Shown: positions 43,661 through 52,771, numbered from the stretch's first letter. The stretch: DNA of 64,000 bases from Palsa-504 sp963705835 (GCA_963705835.1 CAVPLC010000046.1:26982-90981), one strand, 5' to 3'. Numbers and translations are program-made. Notes: generated by a model from the letters alone, not told the origin.

Positions 43661-43718
43661 CTAGCGGACTGCACGGCCGCGGGTTAGCGGGGGTTTGCCG
43701 GGTTCGGCCGGGTGGGTG

Positions 43719-43800
43719 TCTCCTGGCCTGGATCAGGCCATAGCCGATGGCCGGTCCGGCGGGTGCAGGAGCCGAGCACGCCGAGTGCGGGACCGCTGAT
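43719..43800 (-). pseudogene. Internally deleted fragment of the ClpP-like gene
   Basis: 43719-43750 matches 44371-44403 (one base shorter), and 43751-43800 matches 44601-44650 at about 45 of 50 positions. The 197 bases between them in the intact gene are missing. It is a relic of a second ClpP-like gene. Confidence 0.7.
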
Positions 43801-43845
43801 CCCGATCAGGCCGGACGGGCACCCGGATCTCGCTTACCACTGGGA

Positions 43846-43862
43846 ATGAAAACCATTCTCAT
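43846..43862. promoter_or_regulatory. Zur/Fur-like palindrome
   Basis: ATGAAAACCATTCTCAT has arms matching at six of eight positions and the TGANAA...TTNTCA form of actinobacterial Zur boxes. It lies about 50 bases before the GTG of the SCO5389-like gene. Zinc control is inferred. Confidence 0.45.
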
Positions 43863-43913
43863 GTAACATGCTCGATGTAATGGACCGGCTACGCACTGAA
43901 AGGATCCATCCTC

Positions 43914-44300
43914 GTGTCACTGACCGTCTCACCAGACCTGCTCGACCAGACTCGCCGCGGCGAGATCGACGACGAATCGTTCACCGCGTGCATCCGGGCG
44001 TCACTGCCTTACGCCTGGACGCTCATCAGCGACCTGACCGGGCAGCTGCATGCCACCGGAGCCGGCCTCGCCGACAACCTCGTGCCGCCGCCCGACGAGA
44101 CGGCGCGGGGTCAGTTGCTGCGGATGATGGCCAGCGACGCCATGCGTGCCGCGGTGGAGCGCCATTTCGGCGTCCGGCTCGCATTCCAGAACTGCCACCG
44201 CGCCGCCGTGTTCCGGCCCGACGCTGTCGACGCCATCGCCGAGTTCACCAGCGCGCGCTCCCAGATCCTCAACCAGGGGCCTGGGCTGACCAACTGCTAG
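43914..44300 (+). CDS. SCO5389-family conserved actinobacterial protein
   Basis: This 128-aa soluble protein has the family pattern: VSLTVSPDLLDQ at the start, ASLPYAWTLISDL, PPPDETARGQLLRMMASDAMR, HFGVRLAFQNCHRAAVF, and a closing SARSQILNQ. I recognise it as the SCO5389 family, conserved in Streptomyces and relatives; its function is unknown. GTG 43914 follows AAAGGATCC. A Zur/Fur-like site just upstream suggests metal-dependent expression. Cys and His in NCHR could bind a metal. Confidence 0.75.
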   Translation: MSLTVSPDLLDQTRRGEIDDESFTACIRASLPYAWTLISDLTGQLHATGAGLADNLVPPPDETARGQLLRMMASDAMRAAVERHFGVRLAFQNCHRAAVFRPDAVDAIAEFTSARSQILNQGPGLTNC

Positions 44301-44335
44301 CAGGTTCCGTTCCGCCGTGGTCCGGCGCTGATAGG

Positions 44336-45127
44336 TCAGCAGGGCTCTGGCTGGCCGGGCCCGCGGCCGGTCTCCTGGGCCTGAATGAGGCCATAGCCGA
44401 TGGCCTGGGCCGTTGTCAGCGCCCGGCCGCGGCGGGCGTCCTCGCGGATCTCGTCCACCTCGCGGCCGGTCACGTCGGCCAGCCGGAAGTACAGCGTGTC
44501 GAGCATGCGGGTCACCTGTTGCTCACGCGCGGTGAGCGCGGTCACGGTGCCGCCGAACTCCAGCCTCGGCTCGGTCAGCACGAAGGATGCGTTCGGGCGG
44601 CCGGTCCGGCGGGTGCAGGATACGAGCACGCCGAGCGCCGGGCCGCTGATCTCGCCGCTCGCGCAGCCGTGCACCGGAACCCGCAGGACGTCGAGGATGC
44701 CCATGACCGTGAGGGTGGCGGGCAGCTCGGCCTTCAGGTTCTGCAGCTCGACGCGGATCGGCTGGTCGCCCTCGGCGTCCAAGGTGAGCAGCTGAGCCGA
44801 GAGCCTGGCCGCTGCCTCGTCGTCCAGGATGCCCGAGGCCAGCACGATCCGCTGGGCGAGCAGCCGCTCGTACAGCTTGCTCTTCCAGTCGGCGTGCGGG
44901 TCCAGCCACACCCTGACCGGCGAGGCCGGCGCGAGCCCGGGCGGCGGAGCGGACGGCCAGCCCGGGGCGCCGGGCCAGCCGGGCACACCCGGTTGCCACG
45001 GCTCGCCTGGCCGGCCCGGCTCTGCGGGTCGCCACGGCTCGCCTGGCCGGCGCGGCTCCCCCGGCTGTGAGGGTCCCGGCGGTACGTGGGCGTGCACTGT
45101 TCCTCGTCGCACCGGTACGTGGGTCAT
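44336..45127 (-). CDS. ClpP-like protein with a degenerate catalytic triad
   Basis: This 263-aa protein has a Pro/Gly/Trp-rich N-terminus of about 65 residues and a ClpP fold domain: LLAQRIVLASGILDD, VHGCASGEISGPALG, where Ser sits at the nucleophile position, and TAQAIGYGLI. The position of the catalytic His (MIHQP in ClpP) reads VLTEP, so the triad is incomplete and protease activity is doubtful. It may act as a structural subunit. It is coupled by ATGA overlap to an XRE regulator, an arrangement known in actinobacteria. Confidence 0.78.
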   Translation of the reverse strand: MTHVPVRRGTVHAHVPPGPSQPGEPRRPGEPWRPAEPGRPGEPWQPGVPGWPGAPGWPSAPPPGLAPASPVRVWLDPHADWKSKLYERLLAQRIVLASGILDDEAAARLSAQLLTLDAEGDQPIRVELQNLKAELPATLTVMGILDVLRVPVHGCASGEISGPALGVLVSCTRRTGRPNASFVLTEPRLEFGGTVTALTAREQQVTRMLDTLYFRLADVTGREVDEIREDARRGRALTTAQAIGYGLIQAQETGRGPGQPEPC

Positions 45128-45531
45128 TCGCTGGCTCCTTCCCCGGGTTCCCCGGAGCGGTCGAGTTTCCAGGTGATCTGGCCGCCGACGGCGGCCGCGT
45201 AGCGTTCGAGCGTGGAGGCGCGCACGTCCGCGGCACCGGACTCCAGCCGGGCCACTGCGGACTGGGAGGTTCCCATGCGCGCCGCGATCTCGGTCTGCGA
45301 CAGTCCGGCTGCCTGCCGCTGCTCGGCTAGTTCGCGGACGAGCCGGCCGCGTTCGGCTGCCATCCGGGCCGCCTGCTCATCCGCGTGGCGGCGCAGGGCC
45401 ATCTCGCGGAAGCCCGGCATGACCGGCAACTGGCTTCCGGGCTCGCTGTGGGTGGGCTCAGCATCTCCGGGGACCCCAGAGACCCCAGAGATCCCGGAGG
45501 TCCCGAGGATCAGGTTTCGCTCGCGCTCCAT
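45124..45531 (-). CDS. XRE-family helix-turn-helix regulator
   Basis: This 135-aa protein has a long N-terminal extension and a helix-turn-helix at about 72-125: RQAAGLSQTEIAARMGTSQS, then AVARLESGAADVRASTLERY and a short C-terminal strand. It is the first gene of a two-gene operon with the ClpP-like protein. A perfect inverted repeat at 45543-45560, 12 bases upstream of its start, is the obvious autoregulatory operator. ATG 45531 has AAGGGT upstream. Confidence 0.88.
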   Translation of the reverse strand: MERERNLILGTSGISGVSGVPGDAEPTHSEPGSQLPVMPGFREMALRRHADEQAARMAAERGRLVRELAEQRQAAGLSQTEIAARMGTSQSAVARLESGAADVRASTLERYAAAVGGQITWKLDRSGEPGEGASE

Positions 45532-45542
45532 ACCCTTAACGA

Positions 45543-45560
45543 TATCTCATATTCGAGATA
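45543..45560. promoter_or_regulatory. Palindromic operator of the XRE-ClpP-like operon
   Basis: TATCTC (45543-45548), a 6-base spacer and GAGATA (45555-45560) form a perfect inverted repeat directly upstream of the regulator start. The size and placement fit an XRE dimer. Confidence 0.65.
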
Positions 45561-45572
45561 GCGGGTCGGCCC

Positions 45573-45800
45573 GTGCTCTGTGGGCGGGTTCCCACAGCGC
45601 AGCGGGCCCGCGCGGCTCAGCTATTCGGGCTGGCGGAGGCGCTACGCGAACTGGCAGGTGCGACCATCTGGCCGGCCAACGCCGCCGACTACGAACGCAG
45701 CCTCACCATGCTCCGCAGCCAGCCAGCCAGACCAGACCGGGCTGGACGAGGCGTGGGCGGAAGGACGGGCCCTGCCGGCGGCCCATACCGATGATCGGGT
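45573..45800 (+). pseudogene. Fragment of a LuxR/AfsR-type NTPase regulator (C-terminal part)
   Basis: The frame reads RAAQLFGLAEALRELAGATI and WPANAADYERSL. It then shifts by one base near 45725 into DEAWAEGRALP. These are the conserved last helices before the DNA-binding domain of large LuxR-type ATPase regulators. Neither the NTPase nor the helix-turn-helix is present, so it is a remnant. Confidence 0.65.
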
Positions 45801-45890
45801 CAGGTACGTGTCATCGATCGCGCGTACATGGGTTCTTACGGGCCTCGTCGGGCTTGCGGCCTGCGTGTTGCTCCTGTCATCCCCGGGGGG

Positions 45891-47449
45891 TTACCCGGCT
45901 CTTGCTGGGGGGCTGTGGCTGTGGAGCACTTTGGTGCGGTCGGGGTTCCAGGCGGTGGTGGTGCCGTCGGGGTTCAGGACCAGGGTCCAGCCCCACCGGT
46001 GGATGCACACCTGGTGGTGGAAGAAACACAGCAGCACGCAGCCTGTGACGCTGGTGGGGCCGCCGTCGGCCTTGTGCTTGACGTGGTGGACCTGGCAGGC
46101 TCGGGCGGGCTGGCGGCAGCCGCCGGCCCACTGGCAGTGCTGGTCCCGCAGGATGACCGCGTTGCGGATCGCGGCCGGGACGTTCTCGGAGTAGCCGATG
46201 TCCAGCGGCAGGCTCGGGCCGCCCAGGCGGGCGCCGAGCTGGCGGGTGCGCAGGAAGCTGGCTAGGCCGCCGGGGCCGGACAGGAGGTCGACGGCCTTGC
46301 CGATGATGGCTTTCTGCAGGGCCTCGCGGGCCGGGGACGCCGATGCGGGGGCATCGGCCGGGGCCACCTGGGCCGGCTGGTCCCGATCGGCGGCGTGGTC
46401 GAGGCGGTCGAGCTGGACGCACAGCTTGACCAGGCCGTCCAGGGCGGCGATGTCCACGTCGCCAGTGACGACGGGGGTGATGATCGGCGTCGCAGGTCAC
46501 GGCGCGGGCGGCGGCCCCGTCCAGCCAGGCGGCGCCGTCGCCGCCGGCCACCGAAGCCGCGGCCCGGGCCCCGGCCCACCTGGCCTGCACCGCGGTGATC
46601 CATTCACCTTGCAGGACCGATCCGGCGTCCAGGGCGCGCAGCTCGGCGAGGGAAACGTGCGCCCAGGCTTTGACCGGCTGGCCGGCCCGCTCGGGGAGCA
46701 GGCCGCTGGCGGCCAGCCGCTGCATCGCCTCGTGCAGCGCATCATGGTAGCGCTGGCCTTGGGTGCGGGTGTCCTCCGCGCCCATCGGAGCGGACAGCGC
46801 GTCCAGTACCGCGGACATGACGGCCGTGCATTCTGGGGTCAGATCGGCGTTCAGGAGTCCGGCACCGTCGATGGTGGTCTCCAGGCGCAGCGAGCGGTCC
46901 TCGAAGCCCGGGTCGTCGTCGGTGGTGTCCTGCGGGGCGCGGGCCCGGATCTCGGCGGCCAGGCCGGCCAGGTCCCGCTCGCCGGCGCCGGCCCGGGCGG
47001 CGGCGATGCAGGATCTCGTCGGCGGCCTGGCGGCAGTCCCCGGGGAGCTTGTCGGTCCAACTGCACAGCTTGCGGCCCAGCGACTCGGACAGGATCGTGC
47101 CCTGGGCCAGCGCGGCGACCACCTGCGGGTGCGTGGTGACCCGGCGGGCCCAGCCGATGTGGCCCGCCGCCGCGCCCTTGCTGACCCCGGTCTTGTGGAT
47201 CAGCCACGCGCGGGCCGAGTAAGCCGCGTCCGCCGAGTAGCCGTGCCCGGCGGTGAACGCGCCCAGGATCAGGGCCCGAGCCGCGGTGAGGACGGCCTCG
47301 ATCTGCTCCAGGCCCTGCAGGCACTCGGCCTGCGCTTCGGCCGGCATCGCGATCGGGTCGACAGCGACCAGGGTGCCCAGCCAGGCCCGTGCGCCGGCCA
47401 GCGCCTGGGTTGGGCTGGCCGGTGTCGGCGTGGTGTCGGGCTGGCACAT
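45891..47449 (-). pseudogene. DUF222 / HNH endonuclease family protein, frameshifted
   Basis: The gene starts MCQPDTTPTPASPTQALAGA and has the DUF222 helices (GYSADAAYSARAWLIHKTGV). The frame shifts near 47008, continues with ECTAVMSAVLDALSAPMG in a second frame, and shifts again near 46490 into DVDIAALDGLVKLCVQ. The C-terminus carries the HNH nuclease motif: CQWAGGCRQPARACQVHHVK, then GCVLLCFFHH. DUF222-HNH proteins (13E12 repeat type) are common, often mobile-associated actinobacterial nucleases. Both shifts lie in GC runs with sound sequence either side, so the gene could be intact in the organism. Confidence 0.78.
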
Positions 47450-47638
47450 CTGGGGTCACCTCCTCTGATCACTTGTTCGAGTTTAACATTCCCTACTGAC
47501 ATTTTAAGGAAGCGACACGCCTTCGGGCGTGGCGAGGTCAGGCCGGCAGTAGACGCCTGCACGGGAATGCGATATATCTTGATGATGGTTGGCGGGCGGG
47601 CCCTGCGTTCAGGTTCCGCCGGTACGGGAGGAGCGCGC

Positions 47639-49318
47639 ATGACGGAGGCCGGTGATCTCCTCGGGGTCGTGGCCAGGGCGGAAATGCGGTCGGGGTCCGG
47701 TGACTGGGCAGAGGCGGCAACGCTGTGGGCGCAGGTGACTGCGGGTAACCCGGTCAACGGAGATTACTGGGCTCGCCTGGCTGAGGCGCACTTTGCCGAC
47801 AAGGAGTACGAGGCGGCGCGCCAGGCGTACGAGAAAGTGCTGGAACTCGGCATCCGGGCGGTGTACCAGCAGCAGTACCGAGAAGACCTGCCCGAGCTGA
47901 TGCCGGGCGAGGTGGCGTACCGCATCGCGTGCTGCTCCGCCGCGCTCGGCCGGCGCGATGAGGCGATCGATGCCCTGGCCGTGGCGCTCGACCGGGGCTT
48001 CCGCGGGCTGGACCGGGCCAGGGACGAGGAGTACTGGAAGCCGTGGCATGACGATCAGCGGCTCCGGGACCTGCTCGGGCTCATCGACGTCGAGAGCATG
48101 ACCAGAGACCAAGGCTGGCGCGCGGACCTGCGGCTGCTGGCCCGCGAGCTCAAGCGCCGGGCGTACGCGCCGTTCGCCCTCATCTCGGAAGAGGACTTCA
48201 ACCGCCGCGTCGCTCGCCTTGACCACGACATCCCCGAGCTCACCGATGCCCAGATCCTGGTCGGCATGATGAAGCTGGTGCGCCACCTGGACGATGGCCA
48301 CGCCGGTGTCACGCCGCCCGAAGCGAACACGGATCTTTGCCGGTTGCTCCCGGTAGATCTGTTCTGGTTCCCCGAGGGCTTGTTCGTCATCGCGGCCGGC
48401 CCAGGACACGAGCATCTGCTCGGAGCCAGGGTGGAGAAGATCGGCCGGCACACCATCGAGGAAGCCATCGCGGCTCTCGACCCGGTCATCGCCAGGGACA
48501 ACGAGCAGCAGGTCACCCTCGTGACCCCCGTGTTGCTGCGGCGCACCGCGGTCCTGCACGGCCTGGGCGTCATCGACGACCCGGCCAGGGTGACCCTCAC
48601 GATCCGCGCGGCTGACGGGACGAGCGGTGAGGCAACGCTGCCCGCCGAGCCGGGTGAACGCACGTGGGACCGCTATCCGCCCGGCTGGACCGCGCTAGCC
48701 GACACGGTGCCCGGTCATCCGCGTCCGCTGCACCTGCGGCACCGTGATCTGCCGTACTGGTTCGAGTACCTGCCCGCCTCGGACCTGGTCTACTTCCAGT
48801 ACAACGCGGTCCTCGATCATCCGGCCGAGCCGTTCGCCTCGTTCTGCGACCGGTTGTTCGGCTTCATCCAGCAGCGCCGCCCGGCCCGGCTCGTCATCGA
48901 CATGCGATGGAACGGCGGCGGCAACACCTTCCTGGCCCAGCCGCTGCTTCACCATCTGATCGCTTGTCCGGCCGTCAACCGGCGCGGCGCATTGTTCGTC
49001 ATCATCGGCCGCCTGACCTTCTCGGCCGCGCAGAATACCGCGACGGCCATCGACCGCGAGACAAACGCGATCTTCGTCGGCGAACCCACCGGGTCGCGGC
49101 CCAACTTCATCGGCGAGGTCGTCGCGTTCGAGCTTCCCTACAGCAAGGTCCGCGCGAACGCGGCGGACCTGTTCTGGCAGACCTCATGGCCCTGGGACCA
49201 CCGGACATGGATCGCGCCTGACATCTACGCCCCGCCGACGTTCGAGGCGTTCAGCCGCAATGAAGACCCGGCCATGGATGCGATCTTGGCCATTGGCGAG
49301 CACTTCCCCGGTCCCTGA
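47639..49318 (+). CDS. TPR and S41-peptidase-like protein
   Basis: This 559-aa protein has a TPR-type helical N-terminus (about 1-150; GDYWARLAEAHFADKEYEAA) and a C-terminal S41/tail-specific-protease-like domain. LVIDMRWNGGGNTFLAQPLL and GRLTFSAAQNTATAI give the usual Asp/Asn-Gly-Gly and catalytic Ser regions. No PDZ domain, signal peptide or membrane helix is seen, so it is probably cytoplasmic. ATG 47639 follows GGGAGGAGCGCGC. The lysine of the Ser-Lys dyad is not obvious (AQN four residues after Ser), so activity is uncertain. It stands alone. Confidence 0.75.
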   Translation: MTEAGDLLGVVARAEMRSGSGDWAEAATLWAQVTAGNPVNGDYWARLAEAHFADKEYEAARQAYEKVLELGIRAVYQQQYREDLPELMPGEVAYRIACCSAALGRRDEAIDALAVALDRGFRGLDRARDEEYWKPWHDDQRLRDLLGLIDVESMTRDQGWRADLRLLARELKRRAYAPFALISEEDFNRRVARLDHDIPELTDAQILVGMMKLVRHLDDGHAGVTPPEANTDLCRLLPVDLFWFPEGLFVIAAGPGHEHLLGARVEKIGRHTIEEAIAALDPVIARDNEQQVTLVTPVLLRRTAVLHGLGVIDDPARVTLTIRAADGTSGEATLPAEPGERTWDRYPPGWTALADTVPGHPRPLHLRHRDLPYWFEYLPASDLVYFQYNAVLDHPAEPFASFCDRLFGFIQQRRPARLVIDMRWNGGGNTFLAQPLLHHLIACPAVNRRGALFVIIGRLTFSAAQNTATAIDRETNAIFVGEPTGSRPNFIGEVVAFELPYSKVRANAADLFWQTSWPWDHRTWIAPDIYAPPTFEAFSRNEDPAMDAILAIGEHFPGP

Positions 49319-49335
49319 ATAGCAGGGGCGGTGGG

Positions 49336-49893
49336 TTATGCGGCGGGGCCGGGGGGTGGATCGGGTCGGGACCAGGCGCGGCCGCGGTAGCGGCGGCGGG
49401 CGGGGGCGTCCTGTCCCGGTGAGGGGACGGGGACGGGCCAGGAGGCTTCGGCCCAGACGGTGCGGCCGGGGTAGGCGTCGGCGTGCCCCCAGCGGCTGGT
49501 GCAGGCGGCGACCAGGGCCAGGCCCCGGCCGCCCTCGGCCATCAGGTCCAGGGTGCCCGCCGCCGGGACGGACGCGCCGCCCTCGTCGGTGACCGCGACC
49601 CGGGCGATGCCCTCGCGCGGGTAACCGACTTCGACGATGAACACGCCGCCCTGGCCCGAGGCGCTGTGCGTGATCGCGTTCGAGCACAGCTCGGACACGC
49701 ACATCAGCAGAACCTCCCTGGCCGGGCACCCGGCCAGCACGTCGCCCGCGAACCGGCGCGCGGCCGGCACGGACGCGGGGACGCCGCGGAAGGTACGAGT
49801 CCAGGGCCTGCCGGGGCGTGCCGGTCTGGCCGGCCCGGGCGAACCCGTCGAACCGAAGGAACCCAAGTGAAGCACCGGGTAGGCACCGGTCAC
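49336..49893 (-). CDS. HATPase_c anti-sigma/serine kinase-like ATP-binding protein
   Basis: This protein of about 185 aa has the small GHKL fold of RsbW/SpoIIAB-like proteins: TFRGVPASVPAARRFAGDVL, the N-box VSELCSNAITHS, the G1 box VTDEGGASVP and GGRGLALVAACTSRWG. A Pro-rich N-terminus and a basic C-terminal tail flank it. Such proteins are abundant in streptomycete-type genomes and regulate sigma factors or act as orphan ATPases. GTG 49893 follows GGGGGTGACC. No partner sigma factor is nearby. Confidence 0.85.
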   Translation of the reverse strand: MTGAYPVLHLGSFGSTGSPGPARPARPGRPWTRTFRGVPASVPAARRFAGDVLAGCPAREVLLMCVSELCSNAITHSASGQGGVFIVEVGYPREGIARVAVTDEGGASVPAAGTLDLMAEGGRGLALVAACTSRWGHADAYPGRTVWAEASWPVPVPSPGQDAPARRRYRGRAWSRPDPPPGPAA

Positions 49894-50122
49894 CGTAGGT
49901 CACCCCCTGACATCTGACTTCTACCCTGAGTGACGCGCGACGACGCACAATGGTTCAATCAGGATTTCCGGGGATCCAGGGCGGATCCATCGATCTCGTC
50001 GACGCAGAGACGGCGGCGCGGGACTGTCGCTGGTTACATCGACTTTTCGCACCTTTTGCCCCTTCCGCGCCGCGCGGGTCGGAGGGACACTGATGGGAAC
50101 GGAGAGAGCTAAGGAGGAGCAC

Positions 50123-51640
50123 ATGGCCGCTACTCCGTCCAACGGTCCTGGACTCAAGCGATCACTGTCGATCTGGGCCGCGGTCGGCCTGTCGGTCGCG
50201 CTGATGGCGCCGAGCATGGCTGCCAACATCAACCCGCAGGCCAGCGCCACCACCGCGGGCCGCGCCGTGCCGCTGACCTTCCTCATCGCGGCCGTCGGCG
50301 TCTTGCTCGTGGCCTACTCCTTCGTCCGGCTGTGCCAGTACTTCCATCACTCCGGCTCGGTCTACGCGTTCGTCGGCGCGACGCTCGGGCCGCGGGCGGG
50401 GGTGGTCGCGGGCTGGGGCCTGCTCGGCACCTACACCTTCTACGCGGTGGTCACCGCGAGCGCGGCCGGCATCTTCGGCACCGCGTTCCTGCAGGAGGTC
50501 GGGATCTGGCACAACCCGCCGACGTGGGCGCCGTTCGTGCTGCTCGCGGTGGCGCTGGTGCTCGTGCTGTTCCTGGCCATCATGCCGGCCAGGCGGGGCG
50601 CGGGCGTGCTGCTGACCGTGGAGGGCATCACGGTCGCGCTGATCCTGATCGTCACCGCGGTGGTGCTGGTCAGGCTGCTGGCCGGGAACGCGCCGGGACA
50701 CGAGCACTTCACCTGGACCGTGTTCCAGGTGACGCCCGGCACGGGCTTCTCCGCGCTGTTCCTCGGCGTGGTGTTCGGCTTCCTGTCGTTCGCCGGGTTC
50801 GAGGCGGCCGCGACCCTGGGTGAGGAGGCTAACCGGCCGACCAGGGACATCCCGCGCGCGATCCTGAGCGTCGCGATCTTCGGCGGCGTCTACTTCGTGA
50901 TCGTGACCGCGGTCGAGGTGATGGGCTTCGGCACCAGCAAGGCCGGGATTACGGCCTACATCAACTCGCCGTCGCTGCTGGGCGACCTGGGCTCCTCCTA
51001 TGTCGGCCACTGGGTCGGCGACGTGATCACGCTCGGCACCACGTTCAGCGCCTTCGGCTGCTGCCTGGCCTCCACGGTGGGCGCGGCGCGGCTGATGTAC
51101 GCGCTGTCCCGGGACTCGGCCGGGCCACGCGGGGTCGGTTCCGGCTCGCGCTGGGGTACGCCGGCCTGGGCGACCCTGGCGATCGTGGTCATGGCCGGCC
51201 TGATCGTGGTCATCTACAAGGCGGCCTTCAGCGCCACCGCCTTCGACAGCTTCCTGTGGTCGGGGGCCATCGGGACGCTGATCCTGCTGGTCGCCTACGT
51301 GCTGGCCTCGCTCGGCTGCATGATCCTGGTGTTCGTGCGCCGCAAGCTGCCGGTGCCGATGTGGCAGATCGTGATCCCGATCGCGGGGCTGATCGTGCTC
51401 GGCTACACGCTGTACCGCAACGTCATCCCGTACCCGACCAGCGGCCCGGGCGAGTGGTACCCCGTGGTATCCGGCGGCTGGCTGGTGGCGGCGGTCATCG
51501 CGGTCATCTTCGCGCCGGGCACGGCGCGCAAGCTCGGGGCCGCGCTGGCCGCTCGTGAGGGCATCGCCGCGCCGGGCGAGGAAAAGGCCGAAGTGTCCGC
51601 CGCGGACCGCGCACGAGGGGGCGTCGTAGGAGGAAGCTGA
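50123..51640 (+). CDS. APC-family amino acid permease
   Basis: This protein of about 505 aa has 12 helices of the amino acid-polyamine-organocation family. It begins LKRSLSIWAAVGLSVALMAP and has the consensus FLGVVFGFLSFAGFEAAATL plus EEANRPTRDIPRAIL. ATG 50123 is chosen since AAGGAGGAGCAC precedes it; an in-frame ATG at 50093 lacks one. The next gene starts on the base after its stop, so permease and amidohydrolase form an operon. The imported substrate may be the amidohydrolase substrate, for example an amino acid amide or gamma-glutamyl amine, which is inference. Confidence 0.9.
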   Translation: MAATPSNGPGLKRSLSIWAAVGLSVALMAPSMAANINPQASATTAGRAVPLTFLIAAVGVLLVAYSFVRLCQYFHHSGSVYAFVGATLGPRAGVVAGWGLLGTYTFYAVVTASAAGIFGTAFLQEVGIWHNPPTWAPFVLLAVALVLVLFLAIMPARRGAGVLLTVEGITVALILIVTAVVLVRLLAGNAPGHEHFTWTVFQVTPGTGFSALFLGVVFGFLSFAGFEAAATLGEEANRPTRDIPRAILSVAIFGGVYFVIVTAVEVMGFGTSKAGITAYINSPSLLGDLGSSYVGHWVGDVITLGTTFSAFGCCLASTVGAARLMYALSRDSAGPRGVGSGSRWGTPAWATLAIVVMAGLIVVIYKAAFSATAFDSFLWSGAIGTLILLVAYVLASLGCMILVFVRRKLPVPMWQIVIPIAGLIVLGYTLYRNVIPYPTSGPGEWYPVVSGGWLVAAVIAVIFAPGTARKLGAALAAREGIAAPGEEKAEVSAADRARGGVVGGS

Positions 51641-52771
51641 GTGCCCGAACTGCTCGACTGCGTCGCCGAGCAGCCCCTGGTCGACCACCACTGCCACGGG
51701 GTGCTGCACCGGGACGCGGACGAGGCGACCCTCGAGTCGCTGCTGAGCGAGGGCGCGGGCTTCCCGGGCGGGTCGATGTTCGACTCGCAGGCCGGGTTCG
51801 CGTTCCGCCGCCTGTGCCCGCCGGTCCTCGGCTTGGCGCCGCACGCCGAGCTGGCTGAGTACGTGGCGCGGCGGGCCGAGCTCGGCGCGGCCGAGGTGAG
51901 CAAGCGGTTCCTGCAGGGGGCCGGGCTCGAGGCGCTGTGCGTCGATACCGGCTTCATCCCCGAGCCGCTGACCTCCCCGGCCGAGCTCGGCGGCCTGGCG
52001 GGCGCGACCGCGCACGAGATCGTCCGGCTCGAGCAGGTCGCGGAGGACGTCGCCGCCGCCGGGGCGGGAGCGGCCGCCTTCGCCGAGGCGGTGCGGTCCG
52101 CGCTGGCCACGCGGACCGCCGATGCGGTGGGCGTGAAGTCGATCGCGGCCTACCGGACCGGGCTCGACCTGGAGTCCGGGCGGCCGTCCGACGCCGAGGT
52201 GACGGCCGCGGCCGGGCGCTGGCTGGCCGACCGGTCGCGGCCGCTGCGGCTGGCGGACGAGACGCTGCAGCGGTTCCTCATCTGGTGCGGCGTGGACCTG
52301 CGGCTGCCGGTGCAGTTCCACGTCGGCTACGGGGACAGCGACGTCGACCTGCACCGCTGCAACCCGCTGCTGCTCACCCCGCTGCTGCGGGCCATCGAGC
52401 CGACCGGCGTCCCGGTCATGCTGCTGCACAACTACCCCTACCAGCGCGAGGCCGGCTACCTGGCCCAGGTCTTCCCGCACGTGTACGTGGACGCCGGGCT
52501 GGCCACCCACAACCTGGGCCGCCGCGCCCCCGCGCTGCTGGCCGAGGCCCTGGAGCTGGCGCCGTTCGGCAAGTTCCTGTACTCGTCGGACGCGTTCGGG
52601 CTGCCGGAACTTTATTACCTGGCGGCGGTGCTGTTCCGGACCGCGCTGTCCGGCTTCTTGGCCGCCGGCCTTTCCGAAGATCTTTATTCCGAACGGACGG
52701 TGGTGCGTCTGACCCGCATGTTCTGCGCCGACAACGCCAAACGCGTCTACCGGCTCGGCGACCAGATGTAG
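51641..52771 (+). CDS. Amidohydrolase family protein (FluG N-terminal-like)
   Basis: This 376-aa TIM-barrel metallohydrolase has VDHHCHGVL (metal His pair), LPVQFHVGYGDSD, MLLHNYPYQRE, VYVDAGLATHN and LYSSDAFGLPELY (late Asp), then ends in the DNAKRVY helix typical of amidohydrolase_2 proteins. It resembles the N-terminal half of FluG and related nodulin-type enzymes, which in some genomes pair with a glutamine synthetase-like protein for amine or purine catabolism; no such synthetase is present here. GTG 51641 immediately follows the permease stop. Confidence 0.85.
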   Translation: MPELLDCVAEQPLVDHHCHGVLHRDADEATLESLLSEGAGFPGGSMFDSQAGFAFRRLCPPVLGLAPHAELAEYVARRAELGAAEVSKRFLQGAGLEALCVDTGFIPEPLTSPAELGGLAGATAHEIVRLEQVAEDVAAAGAGAAAFAEAVRSALATRTADAVGVKSIAAYRTGLDLESGRPSDAEVTAAAGRWLADRSRPLRLADETLQRFLIWCGVDLRLPVQFHVGYGDSDVDLHRCNPLLLTPLLRAIEPTGVPVMLLHNYPYQREAGYLAQVFPHVYVDAGLATHNLGRRAPALLAEALELAPFGKFLYSSDAFGLPELYYLAAVLFRTALSGFLAAGLSEDLYSERTVVRLTRMFCADNAKRVYRLGDQM

